A stretch of 38,601 bases of DNA, from IMG/VR virus record IMGVR_UViG_3300004176_000001, positions 1 to 38,601 of that record, one strand, 5' to 3'. Shown in pieces: positions 1 through 6,702 of the stretch; positions within the stretch are counted from its first letter, which is position 1; each line of letters begins with the position of its first letter. Source of the DNA: a virus. Below the pieces are notes generated by a model. The model did no database searches. It was not told the DNA's origin and worked only from the letters and a program-made list of their open reading frames with translations. Position numbers and translations under genes: made by a program.

Positions 1-56
1 GGGTTTGCCGCCGGCGCAGGGTCGGAGTTCATCACCGGCAACGGCGTCGGCAAGGC
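1..56. repeat. Terminal direct repeat (circular assembly overlap), left copy
   Basis: These 56 bases are identical to 38546-38601. The capsid reading frame continues exactly across the join, so the repeat is the overlap left when a circular or circularly permuted molecule is assembled as a line. A true virion terminal repeat is possible but less likely, because it lies in the middle of the capsid gene. Confidence 0.9.
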
Positions 57-564
57 GCGCGGCATCACCGCCTACACCAATATCGCTAACAGCTCGTATG
101 CCTGGGGTAAGGTGGGTTATATCGTCTCCGGAAAATCTGCGGCCTTCGCCTCGGTTGCGCCGGCGGATAAGATCGTCTCGTTGCAGCACGCTTTAAAAGC
201 GCAATATCGCCCCGGCGCTGTCTGGCTGACCAATGATTCCACCTTGGGCACCATCCGGCAATTGAAGGACGGCTCAGGCAGTTACTACCTCTGGCAACCC
301 GATCCCGCTGCAGCCTTCGGTGGCCGCTTGCTGGGTAATCCGGTCGAAGTTGACGATAACGTTGCCGATATCGCCGCCGCCAGTTACTCGCTGGCATTCG
401 GCAACTTCAAGGCCGGCTACACGATCGTAAATCGTGCCGGTACAACGTTGATCCGCGATAACATCACCACCAAAGGCGTGACAAAATTCAACTTCCGCCG
501 CCGTTTCGGTGGTGGCATCACGAATTTTGAAGCCATCAAGCTGATGAAATTCGCGACATCATAA
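1..564 (+). CDS. Major capsid protein, HK97 fold, C-terminal part
   Basis: This is the 3' part of the gene that begins at 37763; joining at the 56-bp overlap gives one protein of about 448 residues. The part here holds the end of the HK97 core (P domain and A domain): it begins in the stretch GFAAGAGSEFITGNGVGKAR, includes the P-type loop around AAASYSLAFGNFKAGY, and ends in a beta strand and short helix (GGGITNFEAIKLMKF). This ending is typical of HK97-family capsid proteins. The gene stands directly after portal and prohead protease and is followed by an intrinsic terminator at 583-604. The function call rests on family pattern and synteny and is strong; it forms the icosahedral shell. Confidence 0.92.
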   Translation, partial: GFAAGAGSEFITGNGVGKARGITAYTNIANSSYAWGKVGYIVSGKSAAFASVAPADKIVSLQHALKAQYRPGAVWLTNDSTLGTIRQLKDGSGSYYLWQPDPAAAFGGRLLGNPVEVDDNVADIAAASYSLAFGNFKAGYTIVNRAGTTLIRDNITTKGVTKFNFRRRFGGGITNFEAIKLMKFATS

Positions 565-582
565 AAAACCCGCTCGCAAAAG

Positions 583-604
583 ACCCGCTTCGGCGGGTTT
601 TTTG
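583..604 (+). terminator. Intrinsic terminator after capsid gene
   Basis: ACCCGC-TTCG-GCGGGT forms a 6-bp stem with a stable TTCG tetraloop and is followed by TTTTTT. It sits 18 bases after the capsid stop. It probably lowers transcription of the downstream genes relative to capsid unless the polymerase has been modified by the Q-like antiterminator. Confidence 0.8.
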
Positions 605-658
605 TTGCCCGCAATATTGTGGCCGGCAATCTTCCGGCTGATTTAACCGAGAAAGACC

Positions 659-1096
659 ATGACTATTCGAGATTTACATAGCAACATCCGCACTAAAACC
701 GCCATTGTCCCCGCCGCTATCGGCGCCAATGCCACTAAAACCGGCTTGGTTGTCGATCGCCAGGGGTACGGTGGCGTTGAGTTTATCGTAGCCTATGGCT
801 CAGTTACGACAACCGGTACAGTCGTCACCGTAGTCGTAAAGGAGGGCGACGTAACTGGCACGATGACTTCGGTTGCCGATAGCAACCTGATCGGAACAGA
901 GACATTGGCAAGTTTGCCGGCGGCAACCCCAAGAACCGCCGGTACGACTAAGGAAGTTACCAAGCGAGTCGGCTATAAAGGCGTGAAACGCTACGTTTCA
1001 ATAGATGCCGTGCAAACAGGTGTTACCTCCGTCGGTGTAGTAGGCGCAATAGCTGTATTGCACAGCCCAGGCCTGGCGCCGGCCGATAATCCTTAG
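659..1096 (+). CDS. Small structural protein following the capsid gene (possible decoration protein)
   Basis: A 145-residue protein I do not recognise by family. It is rich in V, T, G and A with alternating beta-type patterns (EFIVAYGSVTTTGTVVTVVV) and has no membrane segment or signal peptide. Short Thr/Gly-rich beta proteins placed directly after the capsid gene are often decoration or head-completion proteins, so a virion surface role is a reasonable inference. The only support is position and composition. It is separated from the capsid gene by a terminator, which could set a different expression level. Confidence 0.55.
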   Translation: MTIRDLHSNIRTKTAIVPAAIGANATKTGLVVDRQGYGGVEFIVAYGSVTTTGTVVTVVVKEGDVTGTMTSVADSNLIGTETLASLPAATPRTAGTTKEVTKRVGYKGVKRYVSIDAVQTGVTSVGVVGAIAVLHSPGLAPADNP

Positions 1097-1205
1097 TTCG
1101 ACTCCGCTCACTAACCGTAGCAAGCCCCAGCAAGAAGGGCAACCGCTCGCCCGGTTGTCGCCGTGAAACTCGGCAACCCCTTAATTTCTGGCGAGAGAAG
1201 AACCA

Positions 1206-2543
1206 ATGAATTTAGAAAATACCGGCGAAAGACAAGTATCGCCAACCCTGGACGACATCCGCCGCGATCATGTCGCGCGCTATGAATTCGCGGCAAAAGT
1301 AATCCGCTTCGGCTCGCGAGTCATTGACTACGCCTGCGGCATTGGTTACGGCTGCCGCATTATGGCTAATGCGGGACTGATCCCGACCGGCATTGATATT
1401 GCCGGCGAGGCTATCGCCTATGCAAAGCAGCATTACTGCAATTTATCCGGCGAATTTAAAACCGGCAACGGCAACGTTCCCGGCGACCTGGGCGACTTTG
1501 ACGCCGCTGTCAGCTTTGAAACCATCGAGCATTTGCAAGACCCGCGCCCGCTGCTTAAAGCACTGCGCCAGTCAGCGCCGCTGCTGATTGCCAGCGTGCC
1601 GAATGAAGATATGTTCCCCTACGAATACGAACCTGGCAAAACCATCGCCTATCATTACCGGCATTATACCAAAGCCCAATTTAATGCCCTGCTGCAAGAA
1701 TGCGGCTGGTACGCCGACGAATGGTACGGACAAGCCGGGCCAGAATCCGAAGTGGAGGATGATATACAGGGCCGTACCTTGATAGCTGTGTGCCGGCGTG
1801 CGGAACTGCCCGCCCCTGTCGATATCCAGGAGCGCCATATTGCCATTCTTGGACTTGGCCCCAGCCTGGATCAATACCTTGAGCATACCAAGCGCCTTGG
1901 CGGGCGGTCGCGGTTTTGCGATGAAACCTGGGCAATCAACGCCCTGGGCAATGTCTTCGACTGCGACCTGATCTTCCACATGGACGACGTGCGCATCCAG
2001 GAGATCAGAGCCGCCGCCGCGCCCGCGTCCAACATCGCCGCGATGCTGCAATGGCTTAAGGTCAGTCGCGTGCCGGTCATCACCAGCCGCGCGCACCCGG
2101 ACTACCCTGCCCTGGTCGATTTCCCGCTGGAAGACATACTTAATCATCTAGGCCATGACTATTTCAACAACACCGCAGCCTATGCCGTGGCGTTCGCCAT
2201 CCATGTCGGGGCGACAAAAATAAGTCTGTTCGGGATGGATTACACCTACCCCAACGTGCACGATGCAGAAAAAGGCCGGGCGTGTGTAGAGTTTTGGCTT
2301 GGCCAGGCCCATGCGCGCGGAATCGAGATCGGCCTGCCGAAAACCACGACGCTGATGGATTCTATGTATCCGCAGGCGGCGCGATTATATGGCTACGATA
2401 CCCTGGATATTCAATTTAATAGCCAGGCCGACGGTAGCATCCAGCTAGATTTCACCGAGCGCGAAACCCTGCCGACAGCAGCGGAAATCGAAAAAAATTA
2501 CGATCACTCCGCCCCGATCCGCGATCAGCACTTGCCGATCTGA
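1206..2543 (+). CDS. Fusion enzyme: SAM-dependent methyltransferase plus DUF115/Maf-like Rossmann domain
   Basis: This 445-residue protein has two domains. Residues about 15-195 form a class I methyltransferase: the SAM-binding motif VIDYACGIGYGCRI, an acidic residue ending strand 2 (GIDIAGEA), then SFETIEHLQDP as post-motif region and ASVPNED. Residues about 210-420 begin with AILGLGPSLDQYL, continue with a second Rossmann-like pattern and contain SLFGMDYTYPN. This resembles the DUF115/MptE/Maf glycosyltransferase-like domain found alone in many phages. It lies between capsid and holin genes, outside the replication region. A role in modifying a glycan or small molecule is plausible, with virion decoration as one option. 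The methyltransferase call is firm; the substrate is unknown. Confidence 0.75.
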   Translation: MNLENTGERQVSPTLDDIRRDHVARYEFAAKVIRFGSRVIDYACGIGYGCRIMANAGLIPTGIDIAGEAIAYAKQHYCNLSGEFKTGNGNVPGDLGDFDAAVSFETIEHLQDPRPLLKALRQSAPLLIASVPNEDMFPYEYEPGKTIAYHYRHYTKAQFNALLQECGWYADEWYGQAGPESEVEDDIQGRTLIAVCRRAELPAPVDIQERHIAILGLGPSLDQYLEHTKRLGGRSRFCDETWAINALGNVFDCDLIFHMDDVRIQEIRAAAAPASNIAAMLQWLKVSRVPVITSRAHPDYPALVDFPLEDILNHLGHDYFNNTAAYAVAFAIHVGATKISLFGMDYTYPNVHDAEKGRACVEFWLGQAHARGIEIGLPKTTTLMDSMYPQAARLYGYDTLDIQFNSQADGSIQLDFTERETLPTAAEIEKNYDHSAPIRDQHLPI

Positions 2544-2568
2544 CGAATATTTTTTAACCGCGCCCAAC

Positions 2569-2910
2569 ATGAGCATTATGGAAAAAGACCCCACGTCGTA
2601 TTCAATTGCAACGTATTTCTGGGTAATCGGATTGTCAGCCTGGGGTGGGATAGCCGGCTACATTCGGCGGATTAAAAGTAAAAGCAAGGCGGCGTTTTCA
2701 TTGGCGGAACTGGTCGGCGAGGTTTGTATTTCCGGTTTCGTCGGCATGTTGACGTTTTATTTCTGCGAGTCGGCAAAAATCCCGCCCATATTGGCGGCTG
2801 CCTTTATCGGTATATCCGGCCATATGGGCAGCCGCAGCCTTTTTTTTATGGAAGCCCTTTTAAAACGCAAAGTCGCGGTTTGGCTGGGAGAAGATATAGA
2901 TGACTTATGA
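2569..2910 (+). CDS. Holin, LydA-like (holin superfamily III)
   Basis: A 113-residue membrane protein whose pattern fits the LydA holin family. It has an N-terminal membrane segment (YFWVIGLSAWGGIAGYI) followed by the basic stretch RRIKSKSK, a second hydrophobic helix (GFVGMLTFYFCESA), and a third region with the characteristic AAFIGISGHMGSRSLF. Such proteins make holes in the inner membrane so that endolysin can reach peptidoglycan. The start may be ATG at 2569 or ATG at 2578 (MEKDP...), the latter resembling other family members. The gene is unusual in lying inside the head module, far from the endolysin at 16935. A 39-residue gene overlaps its end. Confidence 0.8.
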   Translation: MSIMEKDPTSYSIATYFWVIGLSAWGGIAGYIRRIKSKSKAAFSLAELVGEVCISGFVGMLTFYFCESAKIPPILAAAFIGISGHMGSRSLFFMEALLKRKVAVWLGEDIDDL

Positions 2911-3019
2911 AGCCTGGCGAGTCAGCTACCAGTCCAGCGAGCAAGCCGCCCGCGCGGCCTATGCGGAAATGATGCGGCTGCAAACATTAATCGAGCAAAT
3001 CAAACGGGAAAAAGGTTAA
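2900..3019 (+). CDS. 39-residue helical protein next to holin
   Basis: A short reading frame, starting with ATG inside the last codons of the holin gene (11-base overlap) and ending 3 bases before the next gene. It reads MTYEAWRVSYQSSEQAARAA and then a heptad-like helix ending in QIKREKG. Similar tiny proteins (WRxSYQSSEQAARAAY) recur beside holins in phages of Gram-negative bacteria, as far as I recall. No membrane segment is seen. Overlap and tight spacing imply translational coupling with the holin. Function unknown. Confidence 0.7.
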   Translation: MTYEAWRVSYQSSEQAARAAYAEMMRLQTLIEQIKREKG

Positions 3020-3022
3020 ACA

Positions 3023-3553
3023 ATGTCAGAATATTTAGAGAAAGTGAGCGGCGATATATTCTTCGTCCGCAATACCGACGATGGCAGGATTATCGCGCTT
3101 CAGGATTCATCTGGGCGGCGCTTCAATCCGTCCATTACGGTAGGTTCGCTTTCCGAGCGGCCCGATGCGGCGAAATTCGGCGTCGGCCTGTGCCAGATCG
3201 GGTCAACGCTTTATGCCAGCGACGGCGCGTCATGGGCGCAAATAGCCGCAGGCACCAGCACCGTTCCGGTTACCAACAATCCCGATGCCACCCCCGTTAA
3301 TGTCACCGGCACATCTGGCGTGCAAAATATATTCGTTAATGCCACCGCCGGTAATTATGTGGTCAACCTACCCACCGCTGTCGGCAATACGGCAAAAATT
3401 ACCGTTAAAAAAACAGACGCCACCGCAAACACAGTGTCGGTAACGCCGTTAGGTGCGGAAACCATAGACGGCATCAATGCGGCAACCGTCCTGGCCAACA
3501 AGAACGACAAGATTATTTTATATAGCGATAGCACGGGTTGGCAGTCGGCTTAG
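3023..3553 (+). CDS. Putative virion fibre or appendage protein
   Basis: A 176-residue protein. The N-terminal 80 residues contain a compact motif (GLCQIGSTLYASDGASWAQI) seen in phage structural proteins. Residues about 95-176 are a beta-rich repeat domain (YVVNLPTAVGNTAKITVKK through IILYSDSTGWQ). That C-terminal module resembles the end of the fibre-like protein at 15402-16055, where a similar NVVLPLA...YADGTN pattern occurs. The two genes may therefore share a fibre head domain. It sits just upstream of the head-tail connector. A structural role is inferred; no enzyme motif is seen. Confidence 0.55.
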   Translation: MSEYLEKVSGDIFFVRNTDDGRIIALQDSSGRRFNPSITVGSLSERPDAAKFGVGLCQIGSTLYASDGASWAQIAAGTSTVPVTNNPDATPVNVTGTSGVQNIFVNATAGNYVVNLPTAVGNTAKITVKKTDATANTVSVTPLGAETIDGINAATVLANKNDKIILYSDSTGWQSA

Positions 3554-3656
3554 CTGGATTAATCCCCATGACGCCGGTTAAATTCTGCCGGCTCTGCATG
3601 GCCTTAATGCAAGCGCTTTGGCATATGGTCCATCTTATTAGGCGCATGAAGCAATT

Positions 3657-4250
3657 ATGAAGCACATTATAAAAACTGCGCCGGCAACCGAACCCGTCAC
3701 CCTGGCGGAAATGCGTGCGCATCTGGGTATCACCCAATCCGCCGAAACCGCGCGTGATACGGTCATTACTTCGCGCATCGCCACCGCGCGGCAATGGGCC
3801 GAAGATTACACCCGGCGGGCATTCATTACCCAAACCTGGACCGGCTATGACGACGATTATCCCTGGGACCCCAACGAGGGCTATCTGATCGCCTTAAAAG
3901 CTCCGTTGGTTTCGGTATCAAGCATCAAGTATCTTGATATCGATGGCGTCCAACAAACGCTTAGCTCCTCGCTGTATCTGGTAGATACCGTTTGCGGCGT
4001 CGTGGTCCCCGCCTATGCCGCAAGCTGGCCGGCGATCCGCGAGCAGCTTAACTCGGTGCAGGTCGAATACGTTTGCGGCTTCGGGGCGGCGTCGGCTGTG
4101 CCTGGCCCGATTAAAGAGGCGATTGCGTTAATTGTCGGGCAATGGGAAGTCTTCCAGAGCAGCATCGAAGGCGTCACGCGGCCGTTTACCATCCCCTATG
4201 CCGCCAAGCAGTTGCTGGATAACTATGTGGATATGCGGGGTTATTTTTAA
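3657..4250 (+). CDS. Head-tail connector, HK97 gp6-like / phiE125 gp8 family
   Basis: A 197-residue protein with the family's opening (EPVTLAEMRAHLGI), a helix containing ITSRIATARQWAEDYTRRAF, a central beta section (LKAPLVSVSSIKYLDIDG) and the C-terminal helical part ending in AAKQLLDNYVDMRGYF. Members form the ring that binds below the portal and links the filled head to the tail. Its stop codon overlaps the start of the next gene (TTTTTAATG), showing coupling. No separate gp7-like head-closure gene is evident between this and the tail terminator. Confidence 0.85.
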   Translation: MKHIIKTAPATEPVTLAEMRAHLGITQSAETARDTVITSRIATARQWAEDYTRRAFITQTWTGYDDDYPWDPNEGYLIALKAPLVSVSSIKYLDIDGVQQTLSSSLYLVDTVCGVVVPAYAASWPAIREQLNSVQVEYVCGFGAASAVPGPIKEAIALIVGQWEVFQSSIEGVTRPFTIPYAAKQLLDNYVDMRGYF

Positions 4251-4675
4251 TGCACCTGCGCCGTAAAATCCTTAACGATCTAGCTACCCTATTAAAAGGC
4301 CTGACCGGATTCGGCGCGGTGCGCATCCAGCGCGTCGGCCCGCCTAAAACTATATTCCCCGCCATCACCCTGTATGCCGAGGAAGAAAGCTGCCAAACGC
4401 TCACTGTACACCCTCAGCCGCGCGCGCAGGACCGCGTATTAACCGTGTCAATCAACGCCTGGATTCGCGGCACGGTCGACGATGAAAAAGCGGAAACCGA
4501 TATGGACGCCGCCGCCGTGTTGATCGAGTCGGTCATGTCTCAACCCACCAATGCCGACGATATTGTATTAGTTGGGACGGACTTTAATATTGCCGAGGAT
4601 GAGCCTGAAATCCATGTCATCACCCTCACCTATCACGTTTCGTACCACTCGACCGAGAAAGCCGCCACCGTTTAA
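4250..4675 (+). CDS. Tail terminator-like / tail completion protein
   Basis: A 141-residue protein located where siphophages encode the tail terminator, between connector and tail tube. The N-terminal helix (LRRKILNDLATLLKGLTGFG), the middle beta strands with an arginine at AQDRVLTVSINAWIRG, a helix (ETDMDAAAVLIESVM) and the final strand pattern (EIHVITLTYHVSYHS) match the alpha-beta fold of lambda gpU/gp9-like proteins. It would cap the tail tube and bind the head connector. Assigned from pattern and synteny. Its start overlaps the connector stop. Confidence 0.7.
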   Translation: MHLRRKILNDLATLLKGLTGFGAVRIQRVGPPKTIFPAITLYAEEESCQTLTVHPQPRAQDRVLTVSINAWIRGTVDDEKAETDMDAAAVLIESVMSQPTNADDIVLVGTDFNIAEDEPEIHVITLTYHVSYHSTEKAATV

Positions 4676-4699
4676 CGCCAGACCCAACCCCAACACCAG

Positions 4700-4721
4700 A
4701 CTCGCTTAGGCGGGTTTTTTT
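4700..4721 (+). terminator. Intrinsic terminator before the tail tube gene
   Basis: ACTCGC-TTAG-GCGGGT forms a 6-bp stem with one T-G pair, followed by a run of seven T. It lies between the tail terminator stop and the tail tube start. Like the terminator at 583-604 it may act only partially in the late operon, or be overridden by Q-type antitermination. Confidence 0.65.
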
Positions 4722-4745
4722 ATGCCTAAAATTTGAGGATCAGCA

Positions 4746-5408
4746 ATGTCCACCATTCGTAAAATGTCCAATGTCGCCGTCGCCGTGCAGTCCGCACTAG
4801 GCGCGGCGAAAACCATTACCGCCATCAGCAAGGCCGCGCCCGGCGTCGTCACCGCTACGCACGATTTTAGCAACGGCGATTTCGTCGTACTGTCCGTCCA
4901 GGGCATGTGGCAAGTTAACGACCGCGTGTTTCGGGTCTGTAACGTATCCACCACCGTCTCGTTCCAGCTTGAGGATATCAGCGGCGGAACGGGTATCGAC
5001 ACCAGCGCTTTCGATACCTTCAGCAGCGGCACGGCCAAAAAGATCACCTTCGGCACGTCCATCACCACGATGGCCGATGTGCAGATGTCAGGCGGCGAGT
5101 TCGACAAACTCGACACCACTGTAATCCATAGCAACGTCAAAACCAACATCCCCGGCACGGCAAACCCGTTCGCGATCGATTTCGAGCATTTGTGGGACGT
5201 GACGGATACGGGCCAAGCGGCCATGAAAGTCGCCTCCGATGCGCAATCTAAACTTGCCTTTAAATTTACCTTCGGCGTCGGCGGCACGATCATGGTATTC
5301 AACGGTTATGTCGGACACTCCGCGCTGCCGACCGCATCAGCCCTACAGGTCATCAAGACCAAATCCAGCATTTCCGCCGAGGGTGCCCCATCCTACTACT
5401 CGTCTTAA
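4746..5408 (+). CDS. Major tail tube protein with FCCH-like domain
   Basis: A 220-residue protein in the tail tube position, just upstream of the tail chaperone pair. Residues about 105-220 show the tube fold pattern: TSITTMADVQMSGGEFDKLD, then FAIDFEHLWDV and a C-terminal strand pair around FKFTFGVGGTIMVFNGYVG. Residues about 20-100 form an additional beta domain (THDFSNGDFVVLSVQGM, VNDRVFRVC, STTVSFQLEDISG) resembling the E1 FCCH-type domain, also found in the two tail-tip proteins at 8939 and 9805. Hexamers of the tube core would stack into the tail tube. The inserted domain would lie on the tube surface (inference). Confidence 0.8.
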   Translation: MSTIRKMSNVAVAVQSALGAAKTITAISKAAPGVVTATHDFSNGDFVVLSVQGMWQVNDRVFRVCNVSTTVSFQLEDISGGTGIDTSAFDTFSSGTAKKITFGTSITTMADVQMSGGEFDKLDTTVIHSNVKTNIPGTANPFAIDFEHLWDVTDTGQAAMKVASDAQSKLAFKFTFGVGGTIMVFNGYVGHSALPTASALQVIKTKSSISAEGAPSYYSS

Positions 5409-5435
5409 TTAATTTATGATGAGCGTAGTTGAATC

Positions 5436-5792
5436 ATGAGCCAAGCCTTAATCGATAAACTCAAAAAAAGCCGCGAGTCTCTAGTATTCGCGGGGGGGTA
5501 TAGCTTCACCATCCGCCGCCCGACCGATATGGAAATAACCGAATTTCGAGGCCAAAACATCAAACAGGGCGACATCATGCGCCGGTTTGTCATCGATTGG
5601 CAAGGTGTGGGCGAGGTGGATATTGTCCCAGGCGGTACGGGCGTGGCCGTACCGTTCGATTCCGATTTATTCATGTGCTGGGTCGAGGACAAGCCGGATT
5701 TATGGGCGCCCATCGTCCAGGCGATCACCGACGCCTATACCGCGCACATCGATAAAACGGCAGCCGCATTGGGGGAGCCCAGCGCTGGCTAG
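5436..5792 (+). CDS. Tail assembly chaperone, G-like product
   Basis: A 118-residue protein equivalent to lambda gpG, needed to load the tape measure during tail assembly and absent from the virion. The pattern SFTIRRPTDMEITEFRGQNI followed by a helical C-terminus (LWAPIVQAITDAYTAHIDK) fits small tail chaperones. Its zero-frame stop is TAG at 5790. Near the 3' end is a run of five G (5771-5775), from which the -1 frame continues into a conserved second domain (see 5774-5983). The gene lies between tail tube and tape measure, the standard site. Confidence 0.75.
   Translation: MSQALIDKLKKSRESLVFAGGYSFTIRRPTDMEITEFRGQNIKQGDIMRRFVIDWQGVGEVDIVPGGTGVAVPFDSDLFMCWVEDKPDLWAPIVQAITDAYTAHIDKTAAALGEPSAG
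5771..5775 (+). promoter_or_regulatory. Frameshift slip site GGGGG
   Basis: Zero-frame codons are TTG GGG GAG. A peptidyl tRNA-Gly on GGG can re-pair with GGG one base back, then the next codon read is GGA. It is not a textbook X XXY YYZ heptamer, so single-tRNA slippage is the likely mechanism. Confidence 0.65.
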
Positions 5793-5983
5793 AGGCCAGC
5801 AACTTACCGCTACCGCAAGGGCCTGCGCCCGATGGCATGGCCTTGGCGGTGCAGGCGTGGAATCTGCTTGGCGGCGCAATCGACTGGACCGGTTTGCCGG
5901 TCGTCGCCGAGCTGTTGGGCATCGCCGATATTGATCTGCTGATCCGGCAACTGGCATTAATTAGGGAGTTTCAGCATGGCTGA
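5774..5983 (+). CDS. Tail assembly chaperone GT extension made by -1 ribosomal frameshift
   Basis: In the -1 frame after the GGGGG run the sequence encodes 69 residues with no ATG of its own near the start. The protein text is coherent (GMALAVQAWNLLGGAIDWTG, VVAELLGIADIDLLIRQLAL), as expected for the T domain of a gpGT fusion. The -1 frame has a stop (TAA) at 5753-5755 and the zero frame stops at 5790, so slippage must occur between about 5756 and 5789; the G run is the only good slip site. Slipping there gives a fusion of about 182 residues ending at the TGA at 5981. Frameshifting at this gene pair is a known property of siphophages; here it is inferred. Confidence 0.8.
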   Translation, partial: GAQRWLEASNLPLPQGPAPDGMALAVQAWNLLGGAIDWTGLPVVAELLGIADIDLLIRQLALIREFQHG

Positions 5984-6698
5984 CGATGAATTTAGTATCC
6001 GTATTCGCGGCATAGACGATGTTACCCGTGCATTATTTCAAATTAGCCCTAAATTGGCCGAGCGCGTCGTTATGTTGTCGATCCGCAAGGGCGCAAATTA
6101 TATGAAAAAAGCTATCAGCGCCGCTGCTCCATCCAGTAAGCATGGCTCACGGGAATATACCCAAAAGGCACAGTGGGCCATGATTAACGGCAAACGCAAA
6201 AAGGTTGCTCCCGGCGTATCGACCATCTTGCCGCCCGGCAGGATTAAACGATCTATCAGGGTTGTCACCTCAAAGCGCAACAAATACAAATTAAATGGCA
6301 CGGTAGGGCTTTTTATCAGCTGCTATCCGGGTAAATCCAGAACCGATAAAAAAGGAGCATGGTATGGCTCGTTTGTCGATAAGGGTTACAACTTGGGCAG
6401 TAGGCAAATTTCAGCGCGCGAGGCTATCTCGTTAGGTATCGTCACGGAAGGCCAGCATTTGCAGAGTGTCGTTAATGCACAGTTGGACAGCATAGCGCAA
6501 AGATCGCGGACGGGTAAAAAGTCGCGAGCGCGCCGAATACGTTACCGCAACAGCGGATCGCGGCATATTGATGGCCAGAATTTCATCAAAAAAGGCTTCG
6601 ACTCTGCATCAAAAAGGACTTTAGAAATCATGGTGCAGGCGCTTGAGGTATCTACCGAGCAATTGCTTAGACAGCTCAATCTAAATGTAACGAGATAA
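5976..6698 (+). CDS. HK97 gp10-like tail component
   Basis: A 240-residue basic protein. The opening (EFSIRIRGIDDVTRALFQIS and KLAERVVMLSIRKGANYMKK) matches the HK97 gp10 family, minor tail or neck proteins that carry this helix and then a glycine-rich loop (KGAWYGSFVDKGYN). The ending (GQNFIKKGFDSASKRTLEIM) is also typical. The protein is longer than the usual 120-160 residues because of an inserted basic segment (RSRTGKKSRARRIRYRNSG). In HK97-like phages this gene usually precedes the tail tube; here it lies between the GT chaperone and tape measure and overlaps the GT stop. The call is good; the altered order is unusual. Confidence 0.75.
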   Translation: MADDEFSIRIRGIDDVTRALFQISPKLAERVVMLSIRKGANYMKKAISAAAPSSKHGSREYTQKAQWAMINGKRKKVAPGVSTILPPGRIKRSIRVVTSKRNKYKLNGTVGLFISCYPGKSRTDKKGAWYGSFVDKGYNLGSRQISAREAISLGIVTEGQHLQSVVNAQLDSIAQRSRTGKKSRARRIRYRNSGSRHIDGQNFIKKGFDSASKRTLEIMVQALEVSTEQLLRQLNLNVTR

Positions 6699-6702
6699 TC
6701 AA

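Noticed and set aside
5587-5934. Rightward frame across the chaperone pair in the third frame
   Set aside because: Arg/Pro/Ala-rich composition typical of an off-frame read; the -1 frame gives the coherent T domain.
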